A stretch of 64,000 nt of DNA. It comes from DASUPK01 sp963815045. Lineage in GTDB: Bacteria > Actinomycetota > Thermoleophilia > Solirubrobacterales > 70-9. This document shows, piece after piece, positions 1 to 7,657 of the stretch. Location: assembly GCA_963815045.1 (NCBI GenBank), contig CAWFET010000003.1, positions 248,001 to 312,000 on the forward strand. The letters are read 5' to 3'. Each line of letters begins with the position of its first letter. The stretch's first letter is position 1. The notes beneath the pieces were generated by a model. The model saw nothing but the letters and a program-made list of their open reading frames with translations. It had not been told where the DNA came from and ran no database searches. Both the position numbers and the translations under genes were made by a program.

Positions 1-164
1 AGATACAGATTGCGGGTCATCACGGTGAGCTGATGGCCCTTCTTCTTTCCCTTGGCATCGGCGGTGCCGGGAAGCAGCGTCAGACCGAGGGCCATGATCA
101 GCCCGAGGATCGCCGCAACGCCCAAGCGCCCCCGCTTGCCCTGGGAGGGGTGTGCGTGACTCAA
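1..164 (-). CDS. Secreted endonuclease/exonuclease/phosphatase-like protein, N-terminal part
   Basis: Only the first ~54 codons lie in the window; the gene runs off the left edge. A TTG start at 164 is preceded by AAGGAG (171-176 on the complement). The peptide has a basic N-terminus, a hydrophobic stretch at about residues 16-32 and an Ala-x-Ala-like site (GTADAK), so export is likely. After a short KGKKG run comes TVMTRNLYL, which resembles the first strand of secreted actinobacterial members of the endonuclease/exonuclease/phosphatase superfamily. The family call rests on that one motif. Substrate cannot be judged from this fragment. Confidence 0.6.
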   Translation of the reverse strand, partial: MSHAHPSQGKRGRLGVAAILGLIMALGLTLLPGTADAKGKKKGHQLTVMTRNLY

Positions 165-306
165 CTGAAACTCCTTTCTCAGAGGGGGCCTGTTGCCACG
201 CATCGGTGCGTGCGGTCCCCTCGAGTCCTCTCTCTCTGCTGCTAACAACGCTATTTTGACGCAGAGTTGCGGCCGAAACCGCAATAAGCCGCAGTTATGG
301 GTAGGG

Positions 307-699
307 CTAGGGGCCCTGCCCGGCGACCTGGGAGACGAAGGTTGCCACCTGGTCGGCCTGCTGGCCGGAGAGGACGCCCTTCGGCATGCGGCCGTTCACC
401 CCGTTGTTGATCGCGCTGAGCACCCGTGGCTTGATCGTCGCGGGATCCGGAGCACTGGCGCTCGGCGGGGCGAGCAGCTCGTCGAGGTTCGGTCCGATGA
501 CGCCGTCGGTGCCGGCCTTGGCGAGCGTGTGGCAGGCGCCGCAATTCGTGACGAACAGGTCCTTGCCCCCCTGCAGGCTCGACGAGACCTCCTCAGGGGA
601 GGCGCTCTGGGAGCCCTCATGGGTGATGGCCCAGGCGGGTACGCCGACTCCGAGGAGCAGGACCACCAAGCCGAACATGACGAAGGTGCTGCGCTTCAT
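307..699 (-). CDS. Secreted/membrane-anchored cytochrome c (class I)
   Basis: A 130-residue protein with an N-terminal hydrophobic segment (residues ~6-24, AWA at 22-24), so it is exported or membrane-tethered. The heme-binding CxxCH is C53-G-A-C56-H57, and M105 in the context GRMPKG is the likely axial ligand. Spacing and size fit a small monoheme c-type electron carrier. Its ATG overlaps the TGA of the upstream endonuclease III gene (ATGA, 696-699), so the two are translationally coupled although functionally unrelated. The electron partners are not visible in this window. Confidence 0.88.
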   Translation of the reverse strand: MKRSTFVMFGLVVLLLGVGVPAWAITHEGSQSASPEEVSSSLQGGKDLFVTNCGACHTLAKAGTDGVIGPNLDELLAPPSASAPDPATIKPRVLSAINNGVNGRMPKGVLSGQQADQVATFVSQVAGQGP

Positions 700-1460
700 T
701 TCGCGGGCGGGAGCATATTGCTCTTGTAGTACGGGCACATCCGCCGCAGGCCGCACTCGCCGCAGCGCGGCCTCGGCCGGCAGACCGCCCGGCCGTGCTG
801 GATCAGGTTGACGTGGAGCTCGTAGGCGTCCTCGGGCGGCGTGATGGCGAGCATCTCGTCGTGGGCCTCCTCGAAGGGAGCGCCCTGGCGGAAGAGACCG
901 AGGCGGCCGCCGACCCGGTGAACGTGAGTGTCGACGGGGATCTCGGGGCGGCCGAAGGCGAAGATCATCACGCAGGCCGCGGTCTTGCGGCCGACGCCCG
1001 GTAGGTCGTCGAGATAGGACAGTGCCTCCTCCCGCGGCGCCTCCGCCAGCCAATCCAGGTCGGGATGGTCGCCGAGACGGTCGAGGATCTCCTGGATGCG
1101 CGGGGCCTTCGTGACGCTCAGCCCACCCGGCTTGATGGCGGCCTCCACCTCCTCGGTCGGAGCGTCGCGGACCTCCTCCCAGGTCGGGAAGCGCTCGCGG
1201 AGCCGGTCATATGCGACGTCGCGGTTGCGGTCGTTCGTGTTCTGGGAGAGGACCGTGCGGACCAGCTCGGCGATCGGGTGGCCGTGCGGCCGGCTCACGG
1301 GCTGTCCGTAGAGCTCGCGGAGCCGATCGCGGATCGCGAGCACGCGGCGCCGCGACGGGCGGCGCCATTCCGGATCGCGCTTGGGGATGCGTGGGGGCGG
1401 GCTCGAGGGAAGCTCGGGGGTCTCCCCGTCGGCCAGCACGACCTTGCTCGGCAACGGCAT
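696..1460 (-). CDS. nth: Endonuclease III-type DNA glycosylase/AP lyase
   Basis: Base-excision repair enzyme of the HhH-GPD family. Numbered from the ATG at 1460, the helix-hairpin-helix LPGVGRKTA contains catalytic K159, and PVDTH contains catalytic D177. A C-terminal [4Fe-4S] loop is formed by C227, C233, C236 and C242. Spacing is Cx5Cx2Cx5C, one residue shorter in the first gap than in E. coli Nth (Cx6). An in-frame start 33 nt upstream (1493) is possible; 1460 is preferred because GGGGGT precedes it. It overlaps the cytochrome c gene by 4 nt. The N-terminus has a Pro/Arg-rich extension of about 35 residues. Confidence 0.92.
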   Translation of the reverse strand: MPLPSKVVLADGETPELPSSPPPRIPKRDPEWRRPSRRRVLAIRDRLRELYGQPVSRPHGHPIAELVRTVLSQNTNDRNRDVAYDRLRERFPTWEEVRDAPTEEVEAAIKPGGLSVTKAPRIQEILDRLGDHPDLDWLAEAPREEALSYLDDLPGVGRKTAACVMIFAFGRPEIPVDTHVHRVGGRLGLFRQGAPFEEAHDEMLAITPPEDAYELHVNLIQHGRAVCRPRPRCGECGLRRMCPYYKSNMLPPAK

Positions 1461-1519
1461 ACCCCCATTAAACGGGTTGCGCCTGCGGCGCACCCTCGCA
1501 TCTATTGTCCGCGCCCACC

Positions 1520-2362
1520 GTGTCCGAGATCGAGACCGGGACAGTGATGGTCGACGGCGTCTCCACCTTCTTCCGCCGCGTCAAGGGGGACGGCCCGCCC
1601 GCCGTGTTCGTGCACGGCAACCCGACGCATTCCGAGGACTGGCAGCCCTTCCTCGAGCGAATGTCCACCCCCGCCCTCGCCTTCGACCTTCCCGGCTGGG
1701 GCCGATCCGACCGCCCGCCACCGGCCGAATTCGACTACTCGATGGACGGGCTCGCCAGGTTCACCGGGCGCTTCCTGCAGCGGATGGCCGTCGAGGACCA
1801 TTCTCTGGTGGTCCACGACTGGGGGGCCGTGGGCTTGATCGCGGCCCAGAAGGACCCCCAGAGGATCCGGCGGCTGGTGATCATCAACGCGGTCGCCCTG
1901 CTGCCCGGGTACCGCTGGCACCGCACCGCGCGCGTCTGGAGGACGCGCGGGCTGGGCGAGCTCTCGAACAGGATCTGGTCGCGGCGCCTGCTCGACTTGG
2001 GGCTGCGCGAGTCGCGCGGCGACTGGAGCAGGCACGACCCCGAGTTCGTCGACATGGTCTGGGACCATCTTGATCGCGGCACGTTCGAGGCGATCCTGCG
2101 GCTGTACCGCTCGGCGCCGTCCGACCGCCTGGCGGAGGCGGGTGAGCGCCTCGGGACGATCCGGGCCCCGACACTCGTGATCTGGGGCGGGCGCGATCGC
2201 TACATCCCGGCTCGCTTCGGGTCTGCCTACGCGGCTCGCCTGCCCGATGCGGAGCTGATCGAGCTGCCAGAGGCGGGACACTGGCCCTGGATCGACGCTC
2301 CAGAGGTGGTCGACAGGGTGATCCGCTTCCTCGCAACCGACGAAGAGTTCCGCAATTCCTGA
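1520..2362 (+). CDS. Alpha/beta hydrolase, haloalkane dehalogenase/epoxide hydrolase type
   Basis: About 280 residues with the full alpha/beta-hydrolase layout: oxyanion motif HGNP near residue 33, nucleophile elbow VVHDWGA with an Asp nucleophile near residue 100, a second acid in WGGRDRY and a C-terminal His in EAGHWP. An Asp nucleophile is typical of haloalkane dehalogenases and epoxide hydrolases rather than esterases; which substrate is hydrolysed cannot be told. A TTG at 1505 is in frame, but GTG 1520 is preferred because TATTGT lies at 1503-1508. The gene is divergent from nth, with about 60 bp between them. Confidence 0.82.
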   Translation: MSEIETGTVMVDGVSTFFRRVKGDGPPAVFVHGNPTHSEDWQPFLERMSTPALAFDLPGWGRSDRPPPAEFDYSMDGLARFTGRFLQRMAVEDHSLVVHDWGAVGLIAAQKDPQRIRRLVIINAVALLPGYRWHRTARVWRTRGLGELSNRIWSRRLLDLGLRESRGDWSRHDPEFVDMVWDHLDRGTFEAILRLYRSAPSDRLAEAGERLGTIRAPTLVIWGGRDRYIPARFGSAYAARLPDAELIELPEAGHWPWIDAPEVVDRVIRFLATDEEFRNS

Positions 2363-2403
2363 CGAAGGTGTTATCGCCGCGTAACCACGCGCGGCCTGAT
2401 GAC

Positions 2404-2409
2404 TAGAAT
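2404..2409 (+). promoter_or_regulatory. Candidate -10 box TAGAAT of a leaderless promoter
   Basis: TAGAAT sits 9 nt before the ATG at 2419 and no Shine-Dalgarno sequence intervenes. Such spacing implies that transcription starts at or next to the start codon of the inositol-lipid operon. Confidence 0.45.
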
Positions 2410-2418
2410 CTTCCGGTC

Positions 2419-3183
2419 ATGCGTGCCCTGATCGACAAAATTGGCAATTGGCTGCCGCACGGCTACGGAGACGCCGCGCGCCAGCTCAGCCTGTTCGTGG
2501 TCGCGGAGCTCTGCTACGAGGCCGTCCGCGGCGTTGCCGACGGACAGCGCGCGACCGCCATCGCCAATGGCCAGAACGTGATCGATTTCGAGAAGAGCAC
2601 GCACACCTTCTTCGAGCCCAACCTGCAGTCGGTGTTCATCCACCAGCGGTGGATCATCGACTTCGCCAACTTCATGTACATGAACAGCCACTTCGTGGTG
2701 ACCACGGCGTTCCTGGTCTGGCTGTACATGTTCAGGAACCAGAATTTCTACTTCGTGCGCAACATGTTCATGGTTGCCATGGGGTTGGCGGTGGTGGGCT
2801 ACGCCCTTCTGCCGACCGCACCGCCGCGGCTCTTCCCCGGCGACGGCCTTGTCGACACGATCACCCAGTACGCCCAGGTCAACCATGACTCCGGCCTCGT
2901 GAAGCTCTTCATCAACCCCTACGCGGCGATCCCCAGCATGCACGTCGCCTTCTCGACGATGATCGGCGTCACGGGCGTGTTGATCTCCAGGCACAGGATC
3001 ACCAAGGTCATCTGGGCCGCCTATCCGGTCTTGGTGTTCTGGGTCGTGATCGTCACGGCGAATCACTTCTGGGTCGACGGCGCCTTCGGCCTGACCGTGG
3101 CAGTGCTTTCGGCCGTCACCGCCCTGCAGATTCTGGCCCGCGTCCGGCCGGCCGTCTGGTCCTGGCGGCCAGCAACAGCTTGA
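2419..3183 (+). CDS. PAP2-family membrane phosphatase/inositolphosphotransferase-like protein
   Basis: A 254-residue polytopic membrane protein. The PAP2_3-type motifs are PTAPPR (about 131-136), PSMH (about 171-174, first catalytic His) and NHFWVD (about 214-219, His nucleophile and Asp). This branch includes Aur1-like inositol-phosphoryl transferases as well as lipid phosphatases. It is the first gene of an operon that ends in inositol-3-phosphate synthase, so a role in dephosphorylating or transferring an inositol-containing lipid head group is plausible but inferred. Its stop overlaps the next gene's TTG start (TTGA, 3180-3183). Confidence 0.82.
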   Translation: MRALIDKIGNWLPHGYGDAARQLSLFVVAELCYEAVRGVADGQRATAIANGQNVIDFEKSTHTFFEPNLQSVFIHQRWIIDFANFMYMNSHFVVTTAFLVWLYMFRNQNFYFVRNMFMVAMGLAVVGYALLPTAPPRLFPGDGLVDTITQYAQVNHDSGLVKLFINPYAAIPSMHVAFSTMIGVTGVLISRHRITKVIWAAYPVLVFWVVIVTANHFWVDGAFGLTVAVLSAVTALQILARVRPAVWSWRPATA

Positions 3184-4823
3184 GCGCGCGAGAGGCGCTC
3201 CGCCGCTACGGCGAGCCGGGGCTGGTGGCGGCTGCCCTCGGGGCCGCCTATCTGATCGTCCAGCCGGACAGCGCGGACCACGCGGCGCAGGTCTTTCGCT
3301 CGGGCCTCTTCGAGCACCAGGGCCTGATCACCTGGGACAACTTCTGGTTCGGTGGCCATCACCTGCCGGGCTACGGGATCCTCCTGCCGATCCTGAGCGC
3401 GCTGATCGGGCCGCGGCTCGTCGGCGTGGTCGCCACGATCGCCGCGGCGATGCTCTTCTCGGCAATCGCCTATCGCCGGTTCGGCGATCGGGCGCGACTC
3501 GGAGTGGCTTGGTTCGCGACGGCGACCGCGATCAGCCTCTTCACCGGCCGGCTCACCTTCGCCCTCGGAGTTGCCATCGCGCTCTGCGCGGTGCTCGCGG
3601 CGCAGAGAGGCCATCGCATCACGGCAATCTGGTTCGCGGCGCTGACGCCCCTCGCGAGCCCGGTGGCCGCCCTCTTCCTCGCCTGCGGCGTGGTCGCCTA
3701 CGCGATCTCTGAGCGCAGCCGGCGGGGGCTCGAGCTTGCCGTGGTCGCGGTCGGGGTGGCGCTGCTGATCTCGGCCGCGTTCCCTGAGGGCGGGACCGAG
3801 CCGTTCGACTTCTCGAGCTTCGAGCCGGCGATCCTCGTCGCGATCGCCGTCTTCGTCGCCCTGCCCCCGGAGGAGCGCCTCCTTCGCTACGGAGTGGCGA
3901 TGTACGGCGCCGCCCTGTCCGCGGCCTTCCTGATCCAGACGCCGATGGGCGGCAATGCCACCCGGCTGGGCTCCCTGCTGCTCGGCCCGATCCTCGCCTT
4001 CGGGCTCTGGCGGCGCCAGAGGTTCGCGCTCGTCCTCCTGATTCCGGTGCTTATCTACTGGCAGTGGTCTCCGGTCGTCCGCGACCTCGAGGAGGTCAAT
4101 GCCCAACCATCGGTCAGTGCCGGGTACTACGCGCCTTTGATCGACTTCCTCCGCGGCCAGCCGCACCGGGATTCCCAGCGAGTCGAGGTTCTGCCGGAAG
4201 CCCATCACTGGGAGTCCGCCTACGTGCCGGACGGGCTCTACATAGCCCGCGGCTGGGAACGCCAGCTCGATCGAAAGCTGAATCCGCTCTTCTACCAATC
4301 CGCCCCGATCACCGGGCGCGAGTACCGGAGCTGGCTCGATGACCTCGGAGTGGGCTATGTCGCGGTGCCCCGCGCGCCGCTCGACTACGCCGCGCTCGGG
4401 GAGAAGCACATGCTGAAGAAGGGGCCGCCGAAGTACCTCGAGAAGGTCTTTCACAGCAAGAACTGGACCGTCTACGCGGTTCACCATCCCTCCCCGCTCG
4501 CGATCGGCGGCAAGATGGTCAAGCTGACCCCGCAGGGCTTCGTGGTCGACGCCAGCGCTCCCGGCACGGTCCTAGTGCGCGTGCACTGGACCCCGTACTG
4601 GTCGATCGAGCAGGGAACGGGCTGCGTCGAGCAGGCGCCCGGCGGCTACACGATGATCGACGTGACGACGCCAGGGCGCTTCCGGGTGGGAATCGACTTC
4701 TCGCCGGTTCGGGCGGTCAGCTCGGGCCCACGTTGCCACCAGGAGCCGGTGATCCAGTACGGCACGGCCCAGTCCTCGGCCGCGCGCGCGGCCAGGATCT
4801 CCCGCATGGGTGGCAACCCGTGA
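3180..4823 (+). CDS. Polytopic membrane protein, possible GT-C-like glycosyltransferase
   Basis: 547 residues with about ten hydrophobic segments over the first 310 residues, then a soluble C-terminal domain of about 230 residues. An acidic, aromatic patch after the first segment (QPDSADH, ITWDNFWFGGH) resembles the first external loop of polyprenyl-phosphate-sugar-dependent GT-C enzymes, but no family-defining motif is certain. The TTG start is set by TTGA overlap with the upstream PAP2 gene; its TGA overlaps the next GTG (GTGA, 4820-4823). Lying between two PAP2 genes it probably acts on the same lipid at the membrane. Confidence 0.6.
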   Translation: MSAREALRRYGEPGLVAAALGAAYLIVQPDSADHAAQVFRSGLFEHQGLITWDNFWFGGHHLPGYGILLPILSALIGPRLVGVVATIAAAMLFSAIAYRRFGDRARLGVAWFATATAISLFTGRLTFALGVAIALCAVLAAQRGHRITAIWFAALTPLASPVAALFLACGVVAYAISERSRRGLELAVVAVGVALLISAAFPEGGTEPFDFSSFEPAILVAIAVFVALPPEERLLRYGVAMYGAALSAAFLIQTPMGGNATRLGSLLLGPILAFGLWRRQRFALVLLIPVLIYWQWSPVVRDLEEVNAQPSVSAGYYAPLIDFLRGQPHRDSQRVEVLPEAHHWESAYVPDGLYIARGWERQLDRKLNPLFYQSAPITGREYRSWLDDLGVGYVAVPRAPLDYAALGEKHMLKKGPPKYLEKVFHSKNWTVYAVHHPSPLAIGGKMVKLTPQGFVVDASAPGTVLVRVHWTPYWSIEQGTGCVEQAPGGYTMIDVTTPGRFRVGIDFSPVRAVSSGPRCHQEPVIQYGTAQSSAARAARISRMGGNP

Positions 4824-5632
4824 GCGCGGCGAAGCTCCGCAGCGTCAGGTTCCTGCCGCGCGGGCCGCTCGACCTCGTGCTCCAGCTGCTGCTGCTCGCG
4901 GCCGCCTATTGGTTGTGGCGACATGGCCGGGGTGCGGTCACCTCGGGCATGGGGATCTCCTTCTCCCACGCCAGGGACATCGTCAGCGCCGAGCGCTCCC
5001 TCGGGCTCCTGATCGAGCCGGGCCTCCAGCACTGGGCCGTCCACGCCGGCTGGCCCGCGGAGGTCGCCCGCTGGGGATACGCCAACCTCCACTTCAAGGG
5101 CAGCTGCCTGATGCTGGCGATCCTCTACTTCCGCTATCGCGGCAGCTTCGGCTTCGTCCGCAACGCGGTGTTCGCGGCGATGGCGATCTCGGTGATCGGC
5201 TACGCGCTCTTCCCGACGGCGCCGCCGCGCTTTCTCCCCGAGCTCGGCCTCGACCCCGCCAGCTCCGTGACAGGGAACAACCCGCTCCTCTCGAATCCGG
5301 GCGATGCCCTCTTCAATCCGTTCGCGGCGGTTCCGTCGATGCACGTTGGCCTCTCGGTGATCCTGGCCTGGTCGCTGGCGATGCTCGTGCGCACTGCCGT
5401 GCTGCGCGGGCTGCTCTTCGCGTATCCGCTGTTGATGACGTTCGTCGTCATGGCGAGCGGCAACCACTTCTGGATCGACGCCGTCCTGGGGCTGCTCACC
5501 GCGGCGCTCGCGGTCGGCATGGCGACGGTGCTGGGACGGGTGAACCCCGACTGGTCCTTCGGTCCTGTCGGGCCTCCGCAGCCCGCGGGGGAGCTCGAGC
5601 CGCGACCAGAGCCCGAGGCAGCGCCGGCCTGA
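4820..5632 (+). CDS. Second PAP2-family membrane phosphatase/inositolphosphotransferase-like protein
   Basis: 270 residues, paralogous to the protein encoded at 2419-3183: PTAPPRF (about 133-139), PSMHV (about 172-176) and NHFWID (about 214-219) align in order and spacing. Five or six membrane helices are visible. The C-terminus is a Pro/Glu-rich tail (about 20 residues) absent from the first copy. The GTG start overlaps the preceding stop. Two non-identical PAP2 enzymes in one operon suggest two steps, or two substrates, of one lipid pathway. Confidence 0.83.
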   Translation: MSAAKLRSVRFLPRGPLDLVLQLLLLAAAYWLWRHGRGAVTSGMGISFSHARDIVSAERSLGLLIEPGLQHWAVHAGWPAEVARWGYANLHFKGSCLMLAILYFRYRGSFGFVRNAVFAAMAISVIGYALFPTAPPRFLPELGLDPASSVTGNNPLLSNPGDALFNPFAAVPSMHVGLSVILAWSLAMLVRTAVLRGLLFAYPLLMTFVVMASGNHFWIDAVLGLLTAALAVGMATVLGRVNPDWSFGPVGPPQPAGELEPRPEPEAAPA

Positions 5633-5642
5633 TGGACGCCTG

Positions 5643-6275
5643 ATGGAGTTCTCGGCGGCGGTTCGCAATCGCCTGATCGAGTCGCGTCTCACGCCGAACG
5701 CCATCTCGCTGGTGGGGCTGGTCGGCAACCTGGCGGCCGCTGTCCTGATCTGGCAGGGCCTCTACTTCCTCGGGGGGATCGCCTTCATCATCGGCTCGGT
5801 GATGGACACGCTCGACGGCCGCTACGCGCGCGTGTCGGGCAAGGGGACGCTGTTCGGGGCCTTTCTGGACTCCACCCTCGATCGCGTCGAGGAGGGGATC
5901 GTGCTCACCGCCGTGGCCTATCGGTTCGCGCTCACGGGCGACGAGTTCGCCGCCGCGATGTGCGTGGTGGTCGTGCTCGGCTCCCTGATGGTGAGCTACA
6001 CGCGCGCCCGCGCAGAGGCGCTGGGCGTCGAGTGCAAGGTCGGGTTGGCCACACGCCCGGTGCGAGTGGTCATACTCTCGATCGGCCTCATCTTCGCGAA
6101 GGGCGCCGGTGTCTTCGATGCAGATCTTTTGGCTCCGGCCATCTACGCTATGGCGGCGCTGACGGCTTTCACCGTGGTACAGCGCGTTTGGCACGTGAGG
6201 AATGCGCTCATCGAGCGCGGCGCGGATCCGCAGCAGGCGCCCGCCGAACCCCCGGTCCCAGCCGACGACGTGTAA
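5643..6275 (+). CDS. CDP-alcohol phosphatidyltransferase, probable phosphatidylinositol-phosphate synthase
   Basis: 210 residues with the complete CDP-alcohol phosphotransferase signature D55-xx-D58-G59-xx-A62-R63-x8-G72-x3-D76-x3-D80 and six predicted membrane helices. The family transfers a phosphatidyl group from CDP-diacylglycerol to an alcohol. Because the next gene makes inositol 3-phosphate, phosphatidylinositol-phosphate synthesis is the most likely reaction; phosphatidylglycerol-phosphate synthesis is the alternative. An ATG at 5632 overlapping the upstream stop leads to a three-codon dead end, so ATG 5643 is used. Confidence 0.85.
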   Translation: MEFSAAVRNRLIESRLTPNAISLVGLVGNLAAAVLIWQGLYFLGGIAFIIGSVMDTLDGRYARVSGKGTLFGAFLDSTLDRVEEGIVLTAVAYRFALTGDEFAAAMCVVVVLGSLMVSYTRARAEALGVECKVGLATRPVRVVILSIGLIFAKGAGVFDADLLAPAIYAMAALTAFTVVQRVWHVRNALIERGADPQQAPAEPPVPADDV

Positions 6276-6321
6276 CCACCCTCGAGCGCAAGTGTCGTTT
6301 CAAGGCTGAGTTTCTTTATCT

Positions 6322-6327
6322 AGGAGG
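6322..6327 (+). promoter_or_regulatory. Shine-Dalgarno sequence AGGAGG of the inositol-phosphate synthase gene
   Basis: A perfect AGGAGG lies 11 nt before ATG 6339. It stands out because the upstream operon genes rely on start/stop overlap and many window genes have no ribosome-binding site, so strong translation of this gene is likely. Confidence 0.7.
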
Positions 6328-6338
6328 ATTTCCCAGAG

Positions 6339-7538
6339 ATGAGCACCGTGAATGGAAGAGCTAATGGCGCCCGGCGCAACGGCGCTCGCGACGACAAGGT
6401 TCGTGTCGCGATAGTCGGTGTCGGCAACTGCGCGAGCTCTTTCGTGCAGGGCGTCGAGTACTACAAGGACGCCGACCCGGCCGAGCGTGTTCCGGGCCTG
6501 ATGCACGTGGACCTTGGCGGCTACCACGTGAGCGACATCGAGTTCACCGCCGCCTTCGACATCGATGCAGAGAAGGTCGGGAAGGATCTCTCAGAGGCGA
6601 TCTTCTCCGGCCAGAACAACACCTACAAGTTTTCCGACGTCCCGAAGCTCGGGGTCAAGGTCCATCGCGGCATGACCCACGACGGTCTCGGGAAGTACCT
6701 GAAGGAGAAGATCACCAAGGCGCCGGGCGAGACGGCGGACATCGTCGGGATCCTGCAGGACACCCAGACGGACGTCGTCGTCTGCTATCTGCCGGTCGGC
6801 TCCGAGCAGGCGACCAAGTGGTACGTCGAGCAGGCTCTCGCCGCCGGCGTCGGCTTCGTCAACTGCCTGCCGGTCTTCATCGCGCGTGAGGATTACTGGG
6901 ACCGGCGCTTCGAGGAGGCCGGCCTGCCGATCATCGGCGACGACATCAAGAGCCAGGTCGGCGCGACGATCGTGCACCGCAGCCTGGCGAGGCTGTTCGC
7001 CGACCGGGGCGTGAGCATGGAGCGCACCAGCCAGCTCAACGTCGGCGGGAACATGGACTTCTACAACATGCTCGAGCGCGAGCGGCTGGAGTCCAAGAAG
7101 ATCTCGAAGACGAACGCGGTCACCTCGATCATGGATCACGAGCTGCCCCCCGAGGATGTCCACGTCGGTCCCTCGGACTACGTGCCGTGGCTCACGGATC
7201 GCAAGTGGGCGCACATCAGGGTCGAGGGCAGGACGTTCGGCGACGTACCCCTGAACGTCGAGCTGAAGCTCGAGGTCTGGGACTCACCGAACTCGGCCGG
7301 CATCGTGATCGACGCGGTCCGGACCGTGAAGCTGGCGCTCAACAACGGGATCTCCGGCCAGCTCGATGGTCCCTCCAGCTACCTGATGAAGTCGCCGCAC
7401 CACCAGCGGCCTGACTCGCTGGCGCGGGAGATGACCGAGGAGTTCATCGCCAAGTACGCCAGGCAGCGCGGCCTGCCCGAGGGCAAGGAAGAGAAGAAGG
7501 GCAAGAAGGGCAAGAAGGCCAAGGCGAAGGCCAAGTAG
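6339..7538 (+). CDS. ino1: Inositol-3-phosphate synthase
   Basis: 399 residues of the actinobacterial Ino1 type, converting glucose 6-phosphate to inositol 3-phosphate with NAD+. The Rossmann motif is VAIVGVGNCASSF (about 22-34), and the catalytic core contains GDDIKSQVGAT, LNVGGNMDFYN and SKKISKTNAV, the Lys-rich active-site stretches of the family. Start is set by AGGAGG at 6322-6327. The last ~18 residues are almost only K, G, A and E, a basic tail not needed by the fold. The preceding four genes encode lipid-head-group enzymes, which makes this the soluble supplier of the pathway. Confidence 0.95.
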   Translation: MSTVNGRANGARRNGARDDKVRVAIVGVGNCASSFVQGVEYYKDADPAERVPGLMHVDLGGYHVSDIEFTAAFDIDAEKVGKDLSEAIFSGQNNTYKFSDVPKLGVKVHRGMTHDGLGKYLKEKITKAPGETADIVGILQDTQTDVVVCYLPVGSEQATKWYVEQALAAGVGFVNCLPVFIAREDYWDRRFEEAGLPIIGDDIKSQVGATIVHRSLARLFADRGVSMERTSQLNVGGNMDFYNMLERERLESKKISKTNAVTSIMDHELPPEDVHVGPSDYVPWLTDRKWAHIRVEGRTFGDVPLNVELKLEVWDSPNSAGIVIDAVRTVKLALNNGISGQLDGPSSYLMKSPHHQRPDSLAREMTEEFIAKYARQRGLPEGKEEKKGKKGKKAKAKAK

Positions 7539-7564
7539 GGCTTCGGCCGGCGGCGGGCGGCCGT

Positions 7565-7601
7565 CGCGGGCAACCCTGAAATCGTCTTGAGGTTGCCCGC
7601 G
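7565..7601 (+). terminator. Stem-loop after ino1, possible terminator
   Basis: CGCGGGCAACC (7565-7575) pairs perfectly with GGTTGCCCGCG (7591-7601) across a 15-nt loop, and flanking GC-rich arms extend the stem. There is no T-tract, so intrinsic termination is uncertain. Confidence 0.5.
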
Positions 7602-7643
7602 CCGCCCGCCCGCCACCGGCCTGAGTACTAGGCGCTCCTTCCG

Positions 7644-7649
7644 TAAGCT
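7644..7649 (+). promoter_or_regulatory. Candidate -10 box TAAGCT of a leaderless promoter
   Basis: TAAGCT ends 8 nt before GTG 7658; no Shine-Dalgarno sequence lies between. Confidence 0.4.
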
Positions 7650-7657
7650 CGCTGCTC

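Noticed and set aside
3063..4487. 474-codon open frame on the complement within the inositol-lipid operon
   Set aside because: Antisense to a membrane protein with coupled start/stop overlaps; product is highly charged with no recognisable domain.
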